A DNA stretch of 64,000 bases from Paludibacteraceae bacterium (GCA_017451525.1 JAFTOD010000001.1:1-64000), one strand, 5' to 3'. Shown: positions 55,225 through 62,816, counted from the stretch's first letter. Program-made: numbers and translations. The notes: generated by a model not told the origin, from the letters alone.

Positions 55225-56703
55225 ATGAGTAAATATAACAGATTAATATTATTGGTTTTGCGCAATATAATAATGTCTAACCTTATTTTACTCTTTGCTT
55301 GTATCTGTTCGTCATGTCATGGGGTAGAAGCAAGGGAGATCATTGCAGTTGCTGATAGTTTAGACCAAAATGAGCATGTAATCTATGATGATACTGTGGC
55401 ATTGAAGAGGGTGATTTGTTCGTTGGACAATCCGTTCGGCAGGTTGCTTCATAGCAACACATTGGGTAAAGCGTATTATTATATGGGGCGCAACTATAGC
55501 CTATCTAATCAGATAGAAGAAGCTGCCGAGTGCTACATTGAAGCAGACCGTTTGCAAATAGATGACCCGATTTATCGAGGACGAGTAAATTCGTGTATGG
55601 GATATATCTGTGCTCAAAACAATAGCGATAGTTTGGCGTTGATATTCTATGAGAGAGCGAGTGAAGATTTTTTAGAGAGTAAAGATGAGTGGTATTATGC
55701 ACAGACATTATTAGATAGAGCCGAATTTCAAACTAATCTACACAACTATGTTGCAGCTGATAGTTTATTGAACAACGCCTTGTTATATAATTTGGATAGT
55801 GCATATATAGCACGCTATTACGAGACCAAAGGATTGTATTACTATGAATTACAGCAACATGATTCTGCTTTAGTATATTTCAAGAAATCTATTAATCTCC
55901 ATCAAATGGATCCTTCGTATACTTATTTAAAAATACTACAAACATATCATAGAGTACAATTATTAGACTCTGCAATACCTTATGCAAAATGGATAATTTC
56001 TCACTCCAATAATCCTAATTATCGTTTAAACGCCTACTTTATCGTAATCAAAAAAGCTACTCAAGAAAACCAGACTAACTTATTGGCAGAATATTCGGAA
56101 GCAAGACAAGATACTCATCGCATATTAGAATCACTTAATGAATCATATTCTCTCGCAACGGAAAAGTTACTTTCTTACATAAACAATCCACACCCATGGC
56201 GCTGGGGATGGATTTTACTAGCACTTATGATAGTCATGTGTGTGGGGCTAGTTATTGGTGATATGATTATATATAAGAGAAATACAAATAAACAGCACAT
56301 TTCTAGAGAACAGATGTCAAATATATCAGCAAGCTTAGCAAAAAGAGAAAAAGAACTTATTGAAGCCAATCAGAAAATTCATCGCGCCAAATTAATAGAT
56401 GAAATTCGCATCAAATATCCAACACCACCAAATAAATGGAACGATTATCGCATTTTAAAGAAAGACATTAGCCCATATCTGAGTACTTGGCTTTCTACAT
56501 TGGAAGAATTGAATTTGACCAATAGAGAGAACGTTCTTTGTACATTTATCTTCCTTTATCCGTATCTTTCTGTAGAGGAACTTGCTAAGTTTATGTGTGT
56601 AACAAAGGGAGGAGTACAAGTTATTAGAACCCATGTTGTAAAAAAGATAGGTGTAGAATCTAACAATTTAGTTGACTATCTACAAAAATTGTCGAATAAT
56701 TGA
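55225..56703 (+). CDS. Membrane-anchored TPR protein with C-terminal HTH
   Basis: A 492-residue protein: signal or anchor helix (about 12-28), TPR-like helical repeats (about 60-290) probably in the periplasm, a transmembrane helix (about 318-338, WILLALMIVMCVGLVIG), a coiled coil and a C-terminal LuxR-like HTH (about 435-490, SVEELAKFMCVTKGGVQVIRTH). This layout is a common Bacteroidetes one-component membrane regulator. Its targets may be the neighbouring secreted proteins. Confidence 0.8.
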   Translation: MSKYNRLILLVLRNIIMSNLILLFACICSSCHGVEAREIIAVADSLDQNEHVIYDDTVALKRVICSLDNPFGRLLHSNTLGKAYYYMGRNYSLSNQIEEAAECYIEADRLQIDDPIYRGRVNSCMGYICAQNNSDSLALIFYERASEDFLESKDEWYYAQTLLDRAEFQTNLHNYVAADSLLNNALLYNLDSAYIARYYETKGLYYYELQQHDSALVYFKKSINLHQMDPSYTYLKILQTYHRVQLLDSAIPYAKWIISHSNNPNYRLNAYFIVIKKATQENQTNLLAEYSEARQDTHRILESLNESYSLATEKLLSYINNPHPWRWGWILLALMIVMCVGLVIGDMIIYKRNTNKQHISREQMSNISASLAKREKELIEANQKIHRAKLIDEIRIKYPTPPNKWNDYRILKKDISPYLSTWLSTLEELNLTNRENVLCTFIFLYPYLSVEELAKFMCVTKGGVQVIRTHVVKKIGVESNNLVDYLQKLSNN

Positions 56704-56823
56704 ATGACATAGAATTTCCTTCTTTTATAAGATACAAATATAACCAATTGATAATCAACCAAATACCCCCCCCCTGAAATTTATCATTCGTGTTTTTTTA
56801 TTGCACAAGTTATGATTTTGTTG

Positions 56824-56832
56824 TAATTTTGC
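56824..56832 (+). promoter_or_regulatory. Promoter of the DUF3244 gene, near a C9 tract
   Basis: TAATTTTGC with ATTG at 56800-56803, 20 nt apart, 24 nt before the ATG. A run of nine C (56766-56774) lies about 25 nt upstream of the -33 box. Confidence 0.65.
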
Positions 56833-56856
56833 AGAAAATTTTAATATACAACCCTC

Positions 56857-57228
56857 ATGAGAAAAATTTTATTTATTGCATTGTTTTTACTAGGTATTAG
56901 CAATGCGTCTATGTTTGGAATGGTTCAAGAGATAGTCTTGAACGAAATGTATTCCATTATCCCACTTGATGACCCAGAGCATGATACTGTAGGAGGTAGA
57001 CCAAGACCAACCCAATTCCGTGCTTCTATTAGTGGCAATTCATTATCTGTAGGAGCATACACTGAAATGCCAGCCTACGTTGAGGTTATTGATCAAGCAA
57101 CAGGTGAAGTTGTTGTAGAAGAAGAATTCGTAGATGAAATTGAGGCTACCATAGATCAAGCAGGTTCATACACTATTCAAATTTACTCTGGTAACACTAT
57201 TATGACTGGTGAGTTTGAAGTAGAATAA
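56857..57228 (+). CDS. DUF3244 family secreted protein
   Basis: A 123-residue protein with a signal peptide (ILFIALFLLGISNASMFG) and an Ig-like sandwich: FRASISGNSLSVGAY, VEVIDQATGEVVVEEEF and SYTIQIYSGN, ending GEFEVE. DUF3244 proteins are small surface or periplasmic proteins of Bacteroidales. It follows the TPR-HTH regulator and may be its target. Confidence 0.83.
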   Translation: MRKILFIALFLLGISNASMFGMVQEIVLNEMYSIIPLDDPEHDTVGGRPRPTQFRASISGNSLSVGAYTEMPAYVEVIDQATGEVVVEEEFVDEIEATIDQAGSYTIQIYSGNTIMTGEFEVE

Positions 57229-57240
57229 AGAGAAAGTATT

Positions 57241-57354
57241 ATGGAACAAAAATTGAAGAAACAATCATCAGTTCGGAAAAGCAAGCCTCAACAAGAGGAT
57301 ATACAGCGAGGACGTGAAATACCTCCACCATGGATGTTGGAAGAGAAAAAGTGA
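57241..57354 (+). CDS. 37-residue basic peptide ORF
   Basis: A short frame from ATG 57241, 12 nt after the DUF3244 stop. It encodes a lysine/glutamine-rich peptide ending REIPPPWMLEEKK. There is no signal peptide. It lies between two genes on one strand with close spacing, which favours a real gene. It could be a peptide signal or precursor, but no maturation enzyme is near. Confidence 0.45.
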   Translation: MEQKLKKQSSVRKSKPQQEDIQRGREIPPPWMLEEKK

Positions 57355-57388
57355 AATATTACCGATAAAATTCATAACATGATCTTAT

Positions 57389-58246
57389 ATGCTTAAAGAA
57401 TTATTCATAAAATCTGTTAAATGGAAAGTATGGAGATGGTGCGTGCCTAGTTTAGGCGGTCTTGTTCTTATACTTATGTTTGGTAGTAATTATTTCAATC
57501 TGGATATAAAGACATCTATATTGTTGGGTGTTATATCACTAATTACTTTATGGCTTTTTCGTTTCCTCTATCTTCTATGTGAAGCACTTATTAAATATTG
57601 TCATAATACTTTTATAGACTCCATATGGGGAGATGCAATTGTTGAACTCAAAAACGCTTATTCTGAAATACATTCCCTGAGAAAACAGGAGGATATAAGT
57701 GATGAAGAATTTATCACTGTTATGATAAAGTTATGTGACACTTTGAAAAAGATTTTTGATAAAAAGACAAAAGCAGATTGCTGTGTGTCTATAAAGGTTC
57801 CCATATCAAGTGGTGATAATTTGGAGGCTTTAGAACTATATAATTTATGCAGAGATAGTTCACATAAAGGTAGAGATACAGATCAATACAGGAAGATCAA
57901 ACATCGAATTATTGCTAATACTGCTTTTTCTAAGATAGTAATTAAAATACTAAGAGGAAATCAAAAACACTTAGCTTATGTAAACAACAATATCGCAGAC
58001 TCACCTGATTACGAAAATACAAGCCGAGAATGTTATACTAATGGAGTTCTTCCGTACAATAGTGAATTGGTTTATCCAATAGTACCTATTAAAGGTAATG
58101 AGACTAACGAGCGAGATTTAAAAGGCTTTATATGTATTGACTGTAACCAATCTGATATGTTTGATGAAAACCGCTATGATATCCCTATGGTACAGGGTGT
58201 TGCAGACGGAATATATGATTTATTTACTAGAAGAAACAATGAATAA
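57389..58246 (+). CDS. Two-helix membrane protein with GAF-like cytoplasmic domain
   Basis: A 285-residue protein with two membrane helices (about 20-36 and 44-66) and a soluble region (about 85-285). Its end (ELVYPIVPIKG, LKGFICIDCNQSDMF, QGVADGIYDLF) has the strand order of GAF domains. It may sense a ligand and signal to the co-translated partner at 58239, whose start lies inside its last codons. Related 2TM-sensor proteins occur in defence-type islands, but I cannot assign one. Confidence 0.65.
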   Translation: MLKELFIKSVKWKVWRWCVPSLGGLVLILMFGSNYFNLDIKTSILLGVISLITLWLFRFLYLLCEALIKYCHNTFIDSIWGDAIVELKNAYSEIHSLRKQEDISDEEFITVMIKLCDTLKKIFDKKTKADCCVSIKVPISSGDNLEALELYNLCRDSSHKGRDTDQYRKIKHRIIANTAFSKIVIKILRGNQKHLAYVNNNIADSPDYENTSRECYTNGVLPYNSELVYPIVPIKGNETNERDLKGFICIDCNQSDMFDENRYDIPMVQGVADGIYDLFTRRNNE

Positions 58247-58508
58247 TATGAAAAAAGCATCACATAATATAGGTTTTGAGGTTCTTCGGAAAAGCGAAGA
58301 TGTCGTGGTTCTAAAAAGAGTTCTTTCTCCTAAAAGAGGAAGACGAAGAGAAGATGAAAGATTCCTCCCAAAATTATCCGTACACTACTTTGAGGCAAAG
58401 GAAGTAGAGCGTTTGCAAAACCTTGCAGCTGAAATTTCTGAACGGCAAAGACAATCCAAAAATTTAACAGGATATAGAAGAATGTTAAACATTCTAAAAT
58501 TAACATAA
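58239..58508 (+). CDS. Small basic protein coupled to the 2TM-GAF-like gene
   Basis: An 89-residue charged protein (VLKRVLSPKRGRRREDERF, then FEAKEVERLQNLAAEI). ATG 58239 overlaps the upstream stop by 8 nt; ATG 58248 is an alternative. Rich in Arg/Lys and helical at its end, it may bind nucleic acid or the partner protein. Not recognised. Confidence 0.65.
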   Translation: MNNMKKASHNIGFEVLRKSEDVVVLKRVLSPKRGRRREDERFLPKLSVHYFEAKEVERLQNLAAEISERQRQSKNLTGYRRMLNILKLT

Positions 58509-58561
58509 GTGTAGTGGCAATTATGAGATAATTATTGTGTTTGCAGAAAATGTTCTTCTCT

Positions 58562-58601
58562 AATCTCGCCCAGTTCTTTATGGACTGGGCGAGATTCTTT
58601 T
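58562..58601 (+). terminator. Terminator before the XRE-VapE unit
   Basis: A 13-bp perfect stem AATCTCGCCCAGT/ACTGGGCGAGATT is followed by CTTTTAT. Confidence 0.82.
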
Positions 58602-58697
58602 ATGTTCATATGAACAGAATAGTGCAGAAATGGTATGTGCTACCATTTCTGCTGCATTTATGGTAAATGCAACCACCGCAGTATCAATAAAAAGCAG

Positions 58698-58706
58698 TAA
58701 TTTTGC
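58698..58706 (+). promoter_or_regulatory. Promoter of the XRE-VapE module
   Basis: TAATTTTGC ends only 9 nt before ATG 58716, so the transcript would be almost leaderless. No clear -33 box. Confidence 0.55.
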
Positions 58707-58715
58707 AGCGTGAAA

Positions 58716-59033
58716 ATGAACTCAAAACAAATACTTTGCGAGCGCGTCAATCGCTTGCTCCGTGAACGAAACATCACCAAAAGTGAATTGGCTGAAGGCA
58801 TTGATATGGACAAGTCCAATCTTGGTAAAATGCTCAATGGGCAGCATCCGTTTGACCTTAATCTACTTGACCCAATAGCTGAGTTCTTCGGGATTGATTG
58901 TAACGAGTTGATTAGAACAGAAAAAGAGGATGGCATTATTCGGTACACGGATAAAGACACAACAATCATTGCAATAAGAACAAATAAATATATTACCGAT
59001 AACATCTTACAACAAATAGCAAAAATACTATGA
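58716..59033 (+). CDS. XRE family transcriptional regulator
   Basis: A 105-residue protein from ATG 58716 (GTG 58710 is in frame). The XRE HTH covers about 8-62: RVNRLLRERNITKSELAEG, then MDKSNLGKMLNGQ. The C-terminal 40 residues may dimerise. It overlaps the VapE gene by 4 nt (ATGA). In such modules it probably represses the shared promoter. Confidence 0.88.
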   Translation: MNSKQILCERVNRLLRERNITKSELAEGIDMDKSNLGKMLNGQHPFDLNLLDPIAEFFGIDCNELIRTEKEDGIIRYTDKDTTIIAIRTNKYITDNILQQIAKIL

Positions 59034-60340
59034 CTAAACAAGAAACTGCAATCAAGTACATAACGGAGAATTATCTCGATTTTAATCGGCTGAGGCATGA
59101 CATCGTTGCAGATAAGCTGCAAGTGCGCGTCGCGCACAGTTTAGAGGACGCTTCGCTACAGAACGCCCCAGAGGGGCTACAGTTTAGAGGCTCAGAATAT
59201 TGGCGAGAGATGACGAAGCATGATATTAACTCTATCGTGTGTCATTGTGCGCAGGAATACGATGCGAATATAACGAGTAGAGAAGTGATTACAGCTCTGC
59301 AATCGGATCTAATACCCGATGTGCACCCGCTGAGGGAGTATGTGTTGTCGTGTGGAGAATGGACGGAGGAGCAGCCCGATTGGATTGATTGGGTTGCGCA
59401 GCAGGTGAGGACCCTCCCTAACCCTCCCTTCAAGGGAGGGGATAAAGGACTCCCCCATGAAGGGGGAGATGGAGAGGGTCTCTTGTGGCGCACATGCTTC
59501 AAGAAATGGTTTGTGGCGATGGTGGCGAGTTGGATGAAAGATGAGGTGGTGAATCATCAGGTGCTGGTGCTAATCGGTAAACAAGGTATCTTCAAGACTA
59601 CTTGGCTCGAACACCTTATACCGCCACATCTGCGTGCATATGCGTGTAAGTTGGCGAATAGCAACGATTTGAACAAAGATGAACGGCTGCGTATTGCGGA
59701 GTTTGGGCTTATCTCGCTAGATGAGATTGACTCGATGAATAACCGTGAGCTCAATCAACTCAAATCAGTGATTACCGCCACGGATGTGAACGAGCGTGCT
59801 GCCTATGCTTACACCAAGGAGCGCAGGGTGCGGTTGGCGAGTTTTTGTGCCAGTGGCAATAGGCGGGATTTTCTGACGGATATTACGGGCAATAGGCGTT
59901 GGTTGCCGTTTGAGGTGGAGAGCATACAGAACCCGTTTTACACGATTCTGCCTTACGAGCGGATGTATGCGCAAGCATGGGCATTGGCACAAGATCCGTT
60001 GTTTAGTTACTGGTTTGACTTGGACGAGATAGAGGTGCTGGAGGAGCATAATCAGCATTTTAGGGATGAGAGTAATGAGGAGCAGTTGTTGCCGATACTC
60101 TTTGATGTGCCTGCTGAGGGCAAAGGAGAGTTTATGACGACGGCACAGATAAGTGAGCGGTTGGTGACATATGGCAACATTAAGAAGCCGATGGCACTGA
60201 GCCGACTGGGCATGGTGCTCGGTGCTGCTGGATACCAATCAACACGACCTAAAATAGGAGGGCGATTGATACGCGGATGGCTTGTATATCAAAGAGATAC
60301 AGATGAAATAGCTAGTCTAAAGCGGCTCTTGAAGGAGTAA
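59030..60340 (+). CDS. VapE family protein (phage/satellite helicase-like ATPase)
   Basis: A 436-residue protein with the VapE domain: Walker A IGKQGIFKTT (about 182-191), Walker B GLISLDEIDSM (about 226-236), sensor-like region KERRVRLASFCASGNRRDFL and TGNRRWLPFEV. VapE proteins resemble the helicase part of satellite and phage replication proteins. There is no separate primase domain. Two repeats have entered in frame: a mini-hairpin array (59125-59192) and a PNPPFKGG palindrome pair (59410-59476), both in the poorly conserved N-terminal part. Confidence 0.88.
   Translation: MTKQETAIKYITENYLDFNRLRHDIVADKLQVRVAHSLEDASLQNAPEGLQFRGSEYWREMTKHDINSIVCHCAQEYDANITSREVITALQSDLIPDVHPLREYVLSCGEWTEEQPDWIDWVAQQVRTLPNPPFKGGDKGLPHEGGDGEGLLWRTCFKKWFVAMVASWMKDEVVNHQVLVLIGKQGIFKTTWLEHLIPPHLRAYACKLANSNDLNKDERLRIAEFGLISLDEIDSMNNRELNQLKSVITATDVNERAAYAYTKERRVRLASFCASGNRRDFLTDITGNRRWLPFEVESIQNPFYTILPYERMYAQAWALAQDPLFSYWFDLDEIEVLEEHNQHFRDESNEEQLLPILFDVPAEGKGEFMTTAQISERLVTYGNIKKPMALSRLGMVLGAAGYQSTRPKIGGRLIRGWLVYQRDTDEIASLKRLLKE
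59125..59192. repeat. Mini-hairpin array inside vapE
   Basis: Two ACAGTTTAGAGG linkers flank palindromes TGCGCGtCGCGCA and CCCCagaGGGG. The same linker word recurs at 61470-61485 (GCGGTTTAGAGG). The insert is in frame. Confidence 0.6.
59410..59476. repeat. Palindromic PNPPFKGG-type element inside vapE
   Basis: CCCTCCCTTcaAGGGAGGGG and CTCCCCCATgaaGGGGGAG are two adjacent palindromes, bordered by GGACCCTCC and GGAGAGGGTC in inverted orientation. It adds about 22 in-frame codons (PNPPFKGGDKGLPHEGGDG). Such palindromic inserts are widespread in Bacteroidetes genomes. Confidence 0.75.
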
Positions 60341-60342
60341 GG

Positions 60343-60441
60343 AGGTATCCAGCATATCCAGCAGAATATATAAACTCGTCCGCGCGTGTACGGGGACGAG
60401 GAAAAGAAAACAGGTGGATATGCTGGATATGGTGGATACCT
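60343..60441 (+). other. Nested three-stem structured element after vapE
   Basis: Three nested stems: AGGTATCC/GGATACCT (60343/60434), AGCATATCCA/TGGATATGCT (60351/60415) and CTCGTCC/GGACGAG (60375/60394). The whole forms one long hairpin of about 99 nt starting 3 nt after the vapE stop. It may be a processing site, attenuator or small RNA. Confidence 0.55.
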
Positions 60442-60459
60442 ATCAAGAACTATTTTTTC

Positions 60460-60507
60460 AAACAAAAATACGCCCTCTATGAGGGCTACAAAAATAAATA
60501 AAAATCA
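60460..60507 (+). repeat. Leader hairpin element, copy 1
   Basis: AAACAAAAATAC, stem GCCCTC-tat-GAGGGC, then TACAAAAATAAATAAAAATCA. Copy 2 at 61023-61070 has the same flanks but stem GGCTTC-ctt-GAAGCC, so the stems covary. Each copy lies 130-170 nt before a basic-protein gene. Confidence 0.7.
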
Positions 60508-60640
60508 AGGAGAAGATATTTTGTTGTTTGGACAGAAGAATATAGCACGCTATATTAGTGCCCAACAACAAAATAATGAGATTGATAATGACCAATATAT
60601 AAATCCTATAAAAAAAGTAACCGAAATACATTTTAAGACT

Positions 60641-60982
60641 ATGGCAAGAGTAACATTTATGGATGGGATTGCAACCATCAGTGGGAGAATTGGTGATGTG
60701 GTTTTTCGAAAATCACCATCGGGAAAAACATATGCGTATCAAATGCGCAAGAAACCGAAACGGATACCCAGCGAAAAAGAAATGAAACAAAGGCAACGAT
60801 TTTCAATCATTACTAAAATGGTGTCAGCCATCATGGCAGACCCTACACAACGCGCTGCATACGAGCAACTACAGAAAGATACATACGGGGCAAAGAAAAT
60901 GACCTTGCGGAAATTTGTGTTTCAAAAAGTGGCTGACACATTGCTGCCAACAAAAGCCACAGAAAGCCCACAGATGTCCTAG
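60641..60982 (+). CDS. Small basic protein of the ADP-QRA-Y family (cassette B, member 1)
   Basis: A 113-residue protein from ATG 60641 (the frame is open from 60386, but homologues start here). Segments: VTFMDGIATISGRIGDVVF, RFSIITKMVSAIMADPTQR, then LRKFVFQKVADTLL. It aligns with the product of 420-761 end to end and, in its first half, with 61236-61505. pI is clearly basic. The function is unknown. It follows vapE and two structured RNA elements. Confidence 0.75.
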   Translation: MARVTFMDGIATISGRIGDVVFRKSPSGKTYAYQMRKKPKRIPSEKEMKQRQRFSIITKMVSAIMADPTQRAAYEQLQKDTYGAKKMTLRKFVFQKVADTLLPTKATESPQMS

Positions 60983-61022
60983 AGATGTCCTATGGTGGTC
61001 GCGAAACGCGCAGGTGATTTGA

Positions 61023-61070
61023 AAACAAAAATACGGCTTCCTTGAAGCCTACAAAAATAAGAAAAAATCA
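61023..61070 (+). repeat. Leader hairpin element, copy 2
   Basis: Same flanks as copy 1 at 60460-60507 with a different but fully paired stem (GGCTTC/GAAGCC). It lies 40 nt after the stop of the gene at 60641. Confidence 0.7.
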
Positions 61071-61135
61071 ATGATCATTTTTTTAAGACAATTAACGTCA
61101 ATTGGGTTGTCAATTATTGTCAATTCAATGAACAT

Positions 61136-61186
61136 ATTGTTTGGGTTGGAAGAATGCGCTGGGCGCATTGGCAACCCCAAAACAAT
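61136..61186 (+). other. Structured hairpin upstream of the gene at 61236
   Basis: Outer stem ATTGTTTGGGTTG/CAACCCCAAAACAAT with a bulge, inner stem ATGCGC-tgg-GCGCAT. About 50 nt in all, ending 50 nt before the ATG, in a position to control translation. Confidence 0.55.
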
Positions 61187-61235
61187 ATAAAAGTCATTGG
61201 TGGGCAAAACAAAACGACTGATAATAGAAGAATAT

Positions 61236-61505
61236 ATGATCGTGACATTTAAGAAACCAGTGGAAGGAATACGCGGGAAGATACGGTTGGAGGATGGGTT
61301 TTATATCCGAAAACTGCATGGGAAATATGTGGTGCAACGATGCCCGAATCGCAAGGGGCATGTGGCTACAGAGAAGGAAAGGGAAAATCAACAACGATTT
61401 ATTCAGCAGTATAGACGGCTGCGCCGTGGTGATGGCTCGCAAGCGAGCGGTAGTGTCGCCGATGGGCGAGGTAGCGGTTTAGAGGTTAAAGGCAAGGAGG
61501 TATGA
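61236..61505 (+). CDS. Truncated member of the small basic-protein family (cassette B, member 2)
   Basis: An 89-residue protein from ATG 61236. Residues 1-62 (VTFKKPVEGIRGKI, GKYVVQRCPNRKG, EKERENQQRFIQQYRRL) match the first half of the product at 60641. The second half with ADP-QRA-Y is missing: the last 27 residues (RGDGSQASGSVADGRGSG) are encoded by a mini-hairpin array at 61428-61490. GTG 61200 is an alternative start. The stop overlaps the next ATG (ATGA). Confidence 0.65.
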   Translation: MIVTFKKPVEGIRGKIRLEDGFYIRKLHGKYVVQRCPNRKGHVATEKERENQQRFIQQYRRLRRGDGSQASGSVADGRGSGLEVKGKEV

Positions 61506-61663
61506 CAGATCAAGCACGAAGAAATAAGGAAATACGAAAATGCTTCTATGAACAATTAGGCAAAGGAATGCCTGTGATGGAATTATATGTAATGATTGGA
61601 AAACAGTTCTATTTGAGCGAGGAGAGAGTGAGACAGATTGTGGCGAAAAGAAAATCGCGATAA
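61502..61663 (+). CDS. 53-residue HTH-like protein
   Basis: A small frame coupled to the previous gene by an ATGA overlap. The product (EIRKCFYEQLGKGMPVMELY, then FYLSEERVRQIVAKRKSR) looks like a single helix-turn-helix of the sigma-70 region 4 kind, with LSEERVRQIV as recognition helix. It may regulate the downstream promoter at 61711. Confidence 0.65.
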   Translation: MTDQARRNKEIRKCFYEQLGKGMPVMELYVMIGKQFYLSEERVRQIVAKRKSR

Positions 61664-61710
61664 ATAGTAACAAGTGGTGAAATTCACCAACAAAAAAGGG
61701 GTTTTATGTG

Positions 61711-61719
61711 TATCTTTGC
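61711..61719 (+). promoter_or_regulatory. Promoter of the right cassette (TATCTTTGC)
   Basis: TATCTTTGC followed by GGATTTCGGAA, the same pair as at 268-290 before the left cassette. A leader of about 100 nt leads to the ATG at 61822. Confidence 0.55.
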
Positions 61720-61821
61720 AGCGGATTTCGGAATGAACGGCTTGCCTGTGAATTCCGGAAGACGCGGGATCCCAGAAGAAAAAAACTAAACCGTTTAACC
61801 AATTAAACCTAAATTTTAACT

Positions 61822-62133
61822 ATGGCAATTATCAAAAATTCTACGCCTTTTGATTCGATTCAAAAGAAGTTCTCTGGTTCGGATGAGATTCATTTCCGCA
61901 ACCGCAAGAAAGACAATGCCACCATTGGTGTGCGCGTGAAGAACCCTTATGACGGTGGCAACAGTGAGGCGCAGCAGGCCGTGCGTAATGCTTTCAAAGC
62001 AGCACAAACGCAAGCGACAACTATCCTTGCGGACCCAGAGCAACGAGCTACTTACGAAGCAAAATTCAAAGCACAAAAGAAGTATGTGACACTGCGTGGG
62101 TATGTGGTGGCGCAAGTATTCGCGAAGCAGTAA
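61822..62133 (+). CDS. Small basic protein of the ADP-QRA-Y family (cassette B, gene 1)
   Basis: A 103-residue protein. The C-terminal half (TTILADPEQRATYEAKF, then LRGYVVAQVF) matches 420-761 (IIADPEQRAKYE, LLGYVVSKI) and 60641-60982. The first half is more diverged. It stands in the same relation to its downstream neighbours as the gene at 420. Function unknown. Confidence 0.75.
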   Translation: MAIIKNSTPFDSIQKKFSGSDEIHFRNRKKDNATIGVRVKNPYDGGNSEAQQAVRNAFKAAQTQATTILADPEQRATYEAKFKAQKKYVTLRGYVVAQVFAKQ

Positions 62134-62253
62134 GCTTCGCTAGTTGAAAGAGTTTTAGTCGCACCTGCGGTGCTGTTTTAACAGTTCTAAAGGTGCACAC
62201 TCTTAACTAATCAATCATTAAACTTTTAAACCTATTAAAACTAAACAGAAACT

Positions 62254-62583
62254 ATGGCAGGAAGTGTATTTTATTTAGCACCTGTGGATAATGCATCGGG
62301 CAAGATTTTCGGAAAGAAACAAAAGTTTGTGGCAGTGCGCCGTAAGCGCGGTAAACGACAACGCGGATGCGCAGTGATAGGTGAGCGAACGACTCCATAC
62401 GGAGCAAGTGAACTAGCTTGGCAAGAGATGTTTGCACAGATTTGTGCTGCTACTCGCGACCGCATGATGGATCCAAACTACATCGCATCGGATCAAGTTG
62501 GCTTTATTAAGCAAACGAAGTACAAGACATTCTATCAGTATGTTTGGAACTTGATGCGCGATCAGATTGAAAGTGGTAAATAA
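62254..62583 (+). CDS. Small basic protein, cassette B gene 2
   Basis: A 109-residue paralogue of 990-1337. The shared blocks are MFAQICAATRDRMMDPNY, SDQ and KTKYKTFYQYVWNLMRDQIESGK against the equivalents in the left copy. The middle is strongly basic (RRKRGKRQRG), unlike the left copy, which suggests nucleic acid binding. It ends 2 nt before the holin-like gene. The 120-nt gap upstream contains a GCACCtgcGGTGC mini-hairpin (62154-62166). Confidence 0.75.
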   Translation: MAGSVFYLAPVDNASGKIFGKKQKFVAVRRKRGKRQRGCAVIGERTTPYGASELAWQEMFAQICAATRDRMMDPNYIASDQVGFIKQTKYKTFYQYVWNLMRDQIESGK

Positions 62584-62585
62584 CC

Positions 62586-62771
62586 ATGAAACGCTTACAA
62601 TTGACAACTGCTATCGTAATGTGCAGTTTTGGCTGCGCATTACTGGTAGCAGGTTTTGTGACACCGCCTGTGGGCGAGATCCACCACTCGCTGTTGATAG
62701 CGTTTGGAGAAATACTGACATTCTCGGGTTCGCTTATAGGCATTGATTATAAGTATAGATATAAGGAATAA
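62586..62771 (+). CDS. Holin-sized two-helix membrane protein (cassette B)
   Basis: A 61-residue paralogue of 1351-1536 with the same two hydrophobic stretches, GEIHHS loop and YKYRYKE tail. The second half is identical apart from one or two residues, which implies purifying selection on both copies. Holin function is inferred from size, topology and context. Confidence 0.7.
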   Translation: MKRLQLTTAIVMCSFGCALLVAGFVTPPVGEIHHSLLIAFGEILTFSGSLIGIDYKYRYKE

Positions 62772-62816
62772 GACAACAAGTATTCTTTTTATTTTAGAAA
62801 ACAACATAAACAACTT

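Noticed and set aside
60386..60640. 85-codon N-terminal extension of the gene at 60641
   Set aside because: The extension reads through the structured element and the leader hairpin and has no counterpart in the paralogue at 420.
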